From an uncultured Eubacteriaceae bacterium (lineage in GTDB: Bacteria > Bacillota > Clostridia > Eubacteriales > Eubacteriaceae), in contig CAMBHL010000003.1 of the NCBI GenBank assembly GCA_945867155.1, forward strand, positions 96,099 through 160,098: a DNA stretch of 64,000 nucleotides, read 5' to 3'. The notes under the pieces were generated by a model, which was not told the DNA's origin, searched no databases, and saw nothing but the letters and a program-made list of their open reading frames with translations. Shown in pieces: positions 57,936 through 64,000 of the stretch (position 1 is its first letter; each line of letters begins with the position of its first letter). The position numbers were made by a program, and so were the translations under genes.

Positions 57936-58685
57936 ATGAGCAGCTCAGTAACTCAAAAAATTAAAAAACTTAATCAAATAATTTCAGTCTCTACCCACGT
58001 TGTTTTTCTCGGCGGTGCCGGTGTTTCCACTGAAAGCGGCATCCCTGATTTTCGAGGCAGACACGGTCTTTATCGCCGCCATGGCCATAAAGGAAGAAAA
58101 CCAGAGTATTATTTAAGTCACCAATGTTTGAAAAAAGAACCGGAAAAATTTTTTAATTATTACCGAAAACATCTGGATGTCAGAAGCGCAAGCCCCAACA
58201 CCGCGCATAAAAAATTAGCAGAGCTGGAATTTTACGGGAAACTGGATGGAATCATCACGCAAAACATCGACGGTTTGCATCAAAAAGCGGGAAGTACGCA
58301 TGTTCAGGAAATTCACGGAACGATCTATCAAAATCATTGCACCTCATGCGGGCAGGCCTATGATGCGGATTACATCTTTGAAAACAAGATGTGCATTCCT
58401 CGCTGCACCACATGCGGAAAAGTAGTACGGCCAGACGTCGTTTTGTACGGCGAATATCTGCCGGAGACAGCCTTTCAAAATGCGCTCGATATGATCCATG
58501 CGGCAGATTGTTTAATAATCGGCGGAACCTCACTAGCAGTCAAAACAGCCGCGCAGCTCGCACACCTGTATCATGGAAAATATCTTGTCATCATCAACCA
58601 GACGAAAACCAAAATGGAGGGCATGGCCGATTTGGTTTTTCACGAGGCCATCGGAGAGATTCTAAAACAAATTGTCATTTCATAG
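57936..58685 (+). CDS. cobB: NAD-dependent protein deacetylase, canonical sirtuin (CobB-like)
   Basis: The protein of 249 residues has the full sirtuin set: VVFLGGAGVSTESGIPDFRG (NAD), TQNIDGLHQKAG, the catalytic His in EIHGTIY, four zinc cysteines in CTSCG and CTTCG, and IIGGTSLAV. It removes acetyl or longer acyl groups from lysine using NAD+. The frame is open to 57876, but the ATG at 57936 has AGAGG upstream. It differs clearly from the zinc-less sirtuin at 50035-51024. Confidence 0.93.
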   Translation: MSSSVTQKIKKLNQIISVSTHVVFLGGAGVSTESGIPDFRGRHGLYRRHGHKGRKPEYYLSHQCLKKEPEKFFNYYRKHLDVRSASPNTAHKKLAELEFYGKLDGIITQNIDGLHQKAGSTHVQEIHGTIYQNHCTSCGQAYDADYIFENKMCIPRCTTCGKVVRPDVVLYGEYLPETAFQNALDMIHAADCLIIGGTSLAVKTAAQLAHLYHGKYLVIINQTKTKMEGMADLVFHEAIGEILKQIVIS

Positions 58686-58699
58686 ACTATATTGAAGAA

Positions 58700-58958
58700 A
58701 AAATAACCAAGAGTCGACCCGATTTGACAGACCATAACCTTCAGGTCAAACACATCATGCCGTAAACTTTAAATGACGATTGGAAAAAGATATTTGGTCC
58801 TGAACATGAATCGATTCATCAAAAATTGGTAAACACCATTGGCAATTTAACACTGATCCGTCACAATTAGACAAATTGTCTTTAATGTTTCTGGTTCCTA
58901 TCAAGACGCTCAATATTGGGAATATGATGGTATAAAACTTGCAGATATTATTTAATTA
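58700..58958 (+). pseudogene. GmrSD-type (DUF1524) restriction enzyme, C-terminal remnant
   Basis: After the sirtuin gene, the plus strand reads LQVKHIMP, a stop, then TLNDDWKKIFGPEHESIHQK and LVNTIGNLTLIRHN. HIMP-(Q)-TL and IGNLTL are the HNH and core motifs of the DUF1524 C-terminal domain of GmrSD type IV restriction enzymes. A further scrap (SGSYQDAQYWEYDGI) follows in another frame. All other parts are missing, so this is a decayed remnant. Confidence 0.7.
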
Positions 58959-58963
58959 ATACT

Positions 58964-59006
58964 ATGACAGAGAAGAACAATTATTAGGCTTCTCTGTCAT
59001 TTTTTA
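58964..59006 (+). terminator. Terminator after the GmrSD remnant
   Basis: ATGACAGAGAAG and CTTCTCTGTCAT form a perfect 12-bp stem with a 13-base loop, followed by TTTTTATT on the plus strand. Confidence 0.88.
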
Positions 59007-59122
59007 TTATTATGCTTTAGCAAAGGATTTGACGAGAGAAACGAGAAAAATCAAAAAATCATCGGCTAAGCTGATATGTACCCAGAATCCTGGACTCATT
59101 AATTAACGGTGTGGATCGACAA

Positions 59123-60925
59123 TTATATCTGTTTTAACGTTTCCTCAACATCGTCCAAAATCTTATTGAACTTCATTAACGCACGTTCCATCGGTGCCGT
59201 CGTTGTAAAATCAACGCCTGCATGCTTGAGTTCGTCCAATGGGTAGGCACTGCCGCCCATGGATAAAAATTCCAGATACTTTGCAACGGCTTCCTGCCCG
59301 TCATTCAAGATGGCTTCTGACAACGCTACTGCCGCGCAATAACTCGTCGCGTACTTATAAACGTAAAATGGTCGATAAAAATGTGGAATCCGAGCCCATT
59401 CATACTGAACTTCATCGTCGATGATCAATGCATCGCCAAAGTAATCATGGATCAACTGCTTATACAGGCTGTTCAAACTTTCTGGCGTCAGAGGTTCCCC
59501 CTTTTCAGCCATCGCATGGGCATCTTTTTCAAATTCTGCAAACATCGTCTGACGAAAAACAGTTCCTTTGAACCCTTCAAGATAATGATTGAGAAGCGCT
59601 AACCGTTCCTTAGGTTCGGTTGTTTTCGCAAGCAGCTGTTCAACTAATAAATTTTCATTCACGGTTGATGCGACTTCGGCCACAAACAATGTATAATCCG
59701 CATTCTGCGGTGCCTGTGTGTGATTGGACAGCCAGGTATGCTGAGAATGACCCATTTCATGCGCAATGGTGCTCACACTATCCAAGGTACCTGTAAAGTT
59801 CGTCAAAATGTACGGATTTGAATCGTAGGTCCCGCTTGAGAATGCGCCGCCGCGTTTTCCAACATTGGGATACACGTCGATCCAGTGATCATTAAAAGCT
59901 TGCTTTACCCGGTTTGCATAATCTTCACCAAGAGGGCGCACTGCGTCGAGCACCATTTGCTGCGCTTCCGTGTAGGTGTATTTCTTAGAAGAGCCCGAAA
60001 TAAGGGGAGTGTAGATATCGTAATAATGAAGTTCATCCAAATCTAAGATTTTCTTTCTCAATTGAACGTACCGGTACATGGCGGGCATATACCTTCTTAC
60101 CGTTTCGATCAACCCGTCATAAACTTGTTCCGGCACATGTTCATCCGCCATACTCATCGCTCTCGAAGAAGCATAATGGCGTACCTGCGCGCTGGCAACA
60201 GCCTCTTTGACACAGGCATTATAGGTTGCCCCAAAGGTATTGATATGTTCTTTGAAGCCCTTGTAGAAGCTTTCAAAGGCATGTTTTCTCAATACACGGT
60301 CTTCATCCATTTGTAATAAGATGTAGTTGGACTGCGTCACTTCGTGGCTTTCGCCCTTGCTATCTATGGCGCGATCAAATCTGAGATCAGCGTCCTGCAG
60401 ATTTTCACTGATCTTCCCGGGAGCGCCCAGCACCTCTGTGAAAGCCGCCAGCAGCGCTTCTTCCCTCCCGGATAAGACGTGCGGCTTCTCGTCTAATAAC
60501 TTCTGCATGACAAACGCGTAAGGCGCTAACGCCTCGTCTTTCACAACCGCCGCTAAAGCCGTCTCATCCATAGCGAGAATCTCAGGTTCCGCAAAACTCA
60601 CAGCTTGTGCGTATTTGGCGTAGATCATGTACGCCTTAGATTCCATGGCTTTTCCATCATTCGATCGGGTATCCTCGCAATTTCTCAAACTCGCATAACA
60701 ATAGTAATTTGATAACTTTCTGCTTAATTCTGTATCCAGATCGAAAAACGCCCTGATCGTCTTTGCGTCCTTCAATTTTCCCTGATACGCTGCTAATTTC
60801 TGAATGTTCGCGTCAATCTCAGGGAGTGCTTTTTCCCATTCAGCATCACTCTGAAATAGACTCGATAAATCCCACATATACTGCGGATCCAGGTCTTTGC
60901 GTTCTTTTATCGTTTTGCTCATCAT
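59123..60925 (-). CDS. pepF: Oligoendopeptidase F
   Basis: This M3B zinc metallopeptidase cleaves peptides of about 7-17 residues in the cytoplasm. The 600-residue protein has the active site IAHEMGHSQHTW (H-E-x-x-H) with the downstream glutamate in FVAEVASTVNE, and the N-terminal helical part with RKDLDPQYMWDLSSLF. Either of two adjacent ATGs (60925, 60922) could be used with AAGAAGG. No operon partner is visible; a 400-base stretch without a clear gene lies upstream. Confidence 0.95.
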   Translation of the reverse strand: MMSKTIKERKDLDPQYMWDLSSLFQSDAEWEKALPEIDANIQKLAAYQGKLKDAKTIRAFFDLDTELSRKLSNYYCYASLRNCEDTRSNDGKAMESKAYMIYAKYAQAVSFAEPEILAMDETALAAVVKDEALAPYAFVMQKLLDEKPHVLSGREEALLAAFTEVLGAPGKISENLQDADLRFDRAIDSKGESHEVTQSNYILLQMDEDRVLRKHAFESFYKGFKEHINTFGATYNACVKEAVASAQVRHYASSRAMSMADEHVPEQVYDGLIETVRRYMPAMYRYVQLRKKILDLDELHYYDIYTPLISGSSKKYTYTEAQQMVLDAVRPLGEDYANRVKQAFNDHWIDVYPNVGKRGGAFSSGTYDSNPYILTNFTGTLDSVSTIAHEMGHSQHTWLSNHTQAPQNADYTLFVAEVASTVNENLLVEQLLAKTTEPKERLALLNHYLEGFKGTVFRQTMFAEFEKDAHAMAEKGEPLTPESLNSLYKQLIHDYFGDALIIDDEVQYEWARIPHFYRPFYVYKYATSYCAAVALSEAILNDGQEAVAKYLEFLSMGGSAYPLDELKHAGVDFTTTAPMERALMKFNKILDDVEETLKQI

Positions 60926-60956
60926 AACCTTCTTTCATCATCGTGCTTTGATCCAC

Positions 60957-61253
60957 TATCTTGTCATCAATACCACTGTCTCCACATGGCACGAGACAAG
61001 CACCTGAATGTCCGGATCCCGGGCACATTTCCGTCCGTTCGCGGGAACTGCTCAAAGCCGAAAATCGATGCTTTTACAGGTGCTCTCCGTTTGCGGGAAC
61101 TAGTCCACGTGTTTTTTCTACTTATAATACGGCGGGCAGGAGGGATGCCATCGTCTCGACCTGCTCTCTTCTGCTCAATCGCTTTATGAGCAAGGTCTAG
61201 GCCCAGTATGTCGTTAACCTGGTCGGTATCTTGGTCGCTTATCTTGGTCGTTC
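60957..61253 (-). other. Open stretch without a start, likely decayed gene
   Basis: The 400-base gap between the type III restriction gene and pepF holds no good gene. On the minus strand about 98 codons stay open, with protein-like sequence at first (KISDQDTDQVNDILGLDLAH), but no start codon or ribosome site. The stretch passes through the 19-bp sequence at 61103-61121 shared with 53116-53134. I do not recognise a family. Confidence 0.35.
61103..61121. repeat. 19-bp exact repeat, second copy
   Basis: GTCCACGTGTTTTTTCTAC is identical to 53116-53134. Flanking bases differ apart from a few beside it. Confidence 0.8.
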
Positions 61254-61329
61254 ACCGATCAGGTTGTTTTATCCTGTACCTCTGATTTCGGCTGTTATAT
61301 TCTTTCCATGCGCTGCCATATCAAGCCCC

Positions 61330-64000
61330 TCACTTCATTACCTTTTCCATCAGTGATTTATAGCTGTCTACTACGTCATAGACAACATTGTCGCCGGAGA
61401 TTGCCTTGAAGTGCTCTCGGGCGCAGTGGATCTTCGACTGCTCAATCAGCCGTAGCTGCATCGAAGACATGGAGCCTTTCGTCTCCGCAACGAAGTAGAT
61501 GTGCTTGACGCTTCCTTCATAGAAGGCAATCGCCCAGTCAGGATTGTAGTGGCCGACCGGAGTGGAGATGTAAAATCCGTCTGGCAGCTTTACGTAGACC
61601 GCCACATCCGTGTTTGTATCAAGCTCTGTAGCGAAGTCGCGCTCGTTCGTCGAATCGTAGACAATGTGGTCGTACAGGTGCTTCTTTGCCTTCATGGCGT
61701 TCGTGCCGAGCTTGCCTTTGATGGTAGGCTCGGTGAAGACGTCCGTACCGTAGTGGTCGTCCATCACGCTGTAGGTGATGTGCTCAATGATTGCCGTAGC
61801 CTTCTCGTCGTTAATCAGTTGCGATGCCTTGAGGATAAACTCCTCCGGATTGTATTTGAACTGGTCAAACGTAGCCTTATTTATGCCGGTGAGGATCTGA
61901 ATGACAGCCTTCCGAGTAAGCTCGGTGGATTCAACGATTCTTCCAACAAGGTCATATGGGACGCTCTTGCTGGCGACTATGGCCTGCTTGGTGCCGATTG
62001 TAGAAGACGAATCCCGGACAAACGCCGCGCCAGACAGCAGCTGCTCCTTGGACTGTATTTCAACCATCGAGCCGGATTCAACTTTAAAGTAGATCTTCGC
62101 CACGCGCAGCTTGCTGTCGAGTGCTGCGATAGATTTGCGGACAAGCTCGTCCGTATCGAAATCCACCACGTAGACGGACTTTGCATTGATCCGCGACCAG
62201 AGTGCTTTGAACTCCTTGCTGTTAAGCTTCTCTTCGTCGACCTGCAGTTCCACGTTGTTGCTGCGGGCATTTTCAGGCGTCATTGCCTTCGGATCGTAGA
62301 TAGAATCGATGATGTCCACGACGGCGGCTTCAAAACCATTGACCTCCTCGGCCATCTTGAGCTCGCCGTTCGCCTTGTCCTCGTAGTACTTGTCTGTGAG
62401 GACCCCTTTGCGGTCAACATAGCGGTTCACGGTCATTTCGTACATGATTGCTGAAGCCATATCAGAATCAATCGTCATCTCATTGCCGTGGTCGTCCGTG
62501 ACAACACGGTTCAGAAACAGATCCCTTGTGACCGCACGAGGCCTATCGATGATGTCTTCTGCAATTTCAGACTGCAGGCCCTTAGCAAAGCTTTCATAGC
62601 TTTCGCTCGCAATAACGGTCAGCACATTAACGTTCTGTACATCATTTCCAAGAACACTTGCATCCTGACGCTCGCCATCCTGATTAACGGCAAGACGCAT
62701 GCCGCGTCCTACTTCCTGACGTTTGCGAACCTCACTGCTTGACGATTTCAGTGTACAAATCTGAAAGACGTTCGGATTGTCCCATCCTTCTCGCAGCGCA
62801 GAATGAGAGAAAATAAATCGCACTGGCGAACGCTTCGGATCGCGGTCAAGCAACAATTCCTTGTTCTTCATGATTAAATCGTAGGCATCTATATCGTCTG
62901 AAGTTTTCTCTTTCTTCTTTACCTTTCCATTAATCATATGTCCTTTTTTATCAATTGAAAAATATCCTGCATGAGTCTTTTCTACAGGAATTGAATCCAG
63001 ATACTTTATATATTCATCATCTTCAAACTCCCGTTGCATATTCTTGACCACATCCGCATATTCCTGCTCGAACATGTCGGCAAAGATACCATTCTGAGGC
63101 TGTCCGTTCTTATCGTATATACGATAGTGATCTACCTCGTCGATGAAAAACAGGGACAGAACCTTTATGCCCTTATTGAACAGCTCCCTCTCACGCTCGA
63201 TATGGGAGAAGATAGTCTCTCGTATCTGGATACGACGCAGCTGGTTCTCGTCCACCTTGCCAATCACGTCTCCAGCGTAAAGCTTGATGCCGTTGATGAA
63301 TTCGATGGAATCGTCTCTTCCGTCAATGCGCTTGACAACGAAGCCGTCCCGGTACTCAGGCAGCTCGCCGGAATGGTCGAAGAGGTTGTAGCGCTCCGTC
63401 ACGGTAGCGCTCATCGGCTTGATTCCGGATGCGCGTTTGCAGTCGAACTGTATGGTTGCCGTCGGAGCTGATTTGGAAAGGTTCAGTCCTTCCAGATAAA
63501 CGAAGCTCTCAGTAGCCGTCGTTCCGCTTTCCGTGATGCCCTTGACGGCGATCTTCTTGACGAGCTTCTTGTTGTAGGCGTCCATCGCATCAAGACGATA
63601 AATCAGGTTGTAGTATTCCCTCGGTGTGGCAGAATAGCGCAGCGTCAGAAGCGGATGGAATTCCTTCAGACGTTCCTTCGTCCGCTTGCCTTCGACAGAC
63701 TGCGGCTCGTCGATAATCAGAATCGGATTCGTCTTGGCGATGATATCGATCGGTCGGCGGGAACGGAACTCGTCGAGCTTCATGTAAATGCGTCGCGCGT
63801 CCTTTCCACGGGCGTTAAACGCCTGCGAGTTGATAATCATCACATTGATGGAGCTGTCGGAAGCGAAACGGTCTATCTCAGTAAGCTGAGAGGAGTTGTA
63901 GATGAAAAAGCGTATCTTCTTCCCGTATTCCTCGGCAAAGTGATCCTGCGTCACCTGAAATGACTTGTAAACGCCCTCACGGATGGCGATAGACGGCACG
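61330..64000 (-). CDS. Type III restriction enzyme Res subunit, 5' end cut by window
   Basis: At least 889 residues of a Res subunit are present. The SF2 helicase motifs are II IIDEPQSVEG, III LRYSATP, and VI RQEVGRGMRLA, with FSHSALREGWDNPNV before it (motif V region). The C-terminal nuclease shows NPDWAIAFYEG and, 15 residues on, AETKG, a PD-(D/E)xK site. The walker A part and the start lie beyond the right edge. A Mod methyltransferase would be expected upstream there. Cleavage needs two head-to-head recognition sites in the known family. Confidence 0.93.
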   Translation of the reverse strand, partial: VPSIAIREGVYKSFQVTQDHFAEEYGKKIRFFIYNSSQLTEIDRFASDSSINVMIINSQAFNARGKDARRIYMKLDEFRSRRPIDIIAKTNPILIIDEPQSVEGKRTKERLKEFHPLLTLRYSATPREYYNLIYRLDAMDAYNKKLVKKIAVKGITESGTTATESFVYLEGLNLSKSAPTATIQFDCKRASGIKPMSATVTERYNLFDHSGELPEYRDGFVVKRIDGRDDSIEFINGIKLYAGDVIGKVDENQLRRIQIRETIFSHIERERELFNKGIKVLSLFFIDEVDHYRIYDKNGQPQNGIFADMFEQEYADVVKNMQREFEDDEYIKYLDSIPVEKTHAGYFSIDKKGHMINGKVKKKEKTSDDIDAYDLIMKNKELLLDRDPKRSPVRFIFSHSALREGWDNPNVFQICTLKSSSSEVRKRQEVGRGMRLAVNQDGERQDASVLGNDVQNVNVLTVIASESYESFAKGLQSEIAEDIIDRPRAVTRDLFLNRVVTDDHGNEMTIDSDMASAIMYEMTVNRYVDRKGVLTDKYYEDKANGELKMAEEVNGFEAAVVDIIDSIYDPKAMTPENARSNNVELQVDEEKLNSKEFKALWSRINAKSVYVVDFDTDELVRKSIAALDSKLRVAKIYFKVESGSMVEIQSKEQLLSGAAFVRDSSSTIGTKQAIVASKSVPYDLVGRIVESTELTRKAVIQILTGINKATFDQFKYNPEEFILKASQLINDEKATAIIEHITYSVMDDHYGTDVFTEPTIKGKLGTNAMKAKKHLYDHIVYDSTNERDFATELDTNTDVAVYVKLPDGFYISTPVGHYNPDWAIAFYEGSVKHIYFVAETKGSMSSMQLRLIEQSKIHCAREHFKAISGDNVVYDVVDSYKSLMEKVMK

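Noticed and set aside
61501..62454. A 317-codon plus-strand open frame
   Set aside because: It is the antisense shadow of the type III restriction gene; its Val/Asp/His-rich composition is typical of such shadows.
1..64000. CRISPR arrays, tRNA, rRNA, complete insertion sequences or prophage genes
   Set aside because: No regularly spaced repeats, cloverleaf-like sequences, transposase or phage structural motifs were found on reading both strands; short RNA genes without a clear signature could still be missed.

Overview
The window looks like chromosomal DNA from a low- to mid-GC, Gram-positive anaerobe of the order Eubacteriales. Gene content and order (nnr-miaB-mutS-mutL-miaA, dnaE-pfkA-pyk, nadBC-niaR) and strong AGGAGG-type ribosome binding sites support this. 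A Eubacteriaceae member close to Pseudoramibacter or Eubacterium is my best guess, but the genus is an inference from gene style and not a proven match. No rRNA, tRNA, CRISPR array, prophage or complete insertion sequence was seen.

Layout. Positions 1-23 kb are a conserved, almost entirely minus-strand housekeeping block. It holds a PLP lyase cut by the window edge, the DNA repair and tRNA modification operon (nnr, miaB, mutS, mutL, miaA), YebC, a glutaredoxin/PC4-like pair, a lone PilT-type ATPase, an LTA-synthase-family sulfatase, then dnaE-pfkA-pyk and a DUF445 membrane protein. Positions 22-26 kb hold the de novo NAD unit: nadA diverges from nadB-nadC-niaR, with paired TTGTCA repeats lying over both promoters. 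Positions 26-41 kb carry a MATE exporter, a flavoprotein/uracil glycosylase pair, an RpiB-FGGY kinase sugar unit, thioredoxin, a serpin, a SUV3-like helicase, a truncated AIM24 gene, a PrsW-type protease, a second flavodoxin-like protein and a siroheme nitrite/sulfite reductase.

From about 41 kb onwards the DNA is more mosaic. An AT-rich polytopic membrane protein is followed by many small redox units, each next to its own regulator (LysR, HxlR, Rrf2, TetR). Gene fragments are common: a lactate dehydrogenase C-terminus, a chimeric PNPOx start, a 30-codon stub beside an unusual sirtuin, a GmrSD C-terminal scrap and two frameshifted remnants. Short repeats recur here: a 79-bp direct repeat, repeated hairpins and a 19-bp exact match. 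This reads as an accessory region that has gained and lost genes repeatedly. The window ends inside a type III restriction endonuclease subunit.

How the parts work together. The left half serves replication fidelity, glycolysis and NAD synthesis. The right half is rich in flavin-, NAD- and thiol-linked enzymes (old yellow enzyme, DsbA, metallo-beta-lactamase fold, nitroreductase, PNPOx, NAD(P)-binding reductase, two sirtuins), many under local repressors with clearly visible operators. A stress or electrophile-response role is a reasonable inference. Several genes were given shorter starts than the longest open frame, because the ribosome binding site, a promoter or a terminator shows the upstream part is not translated.
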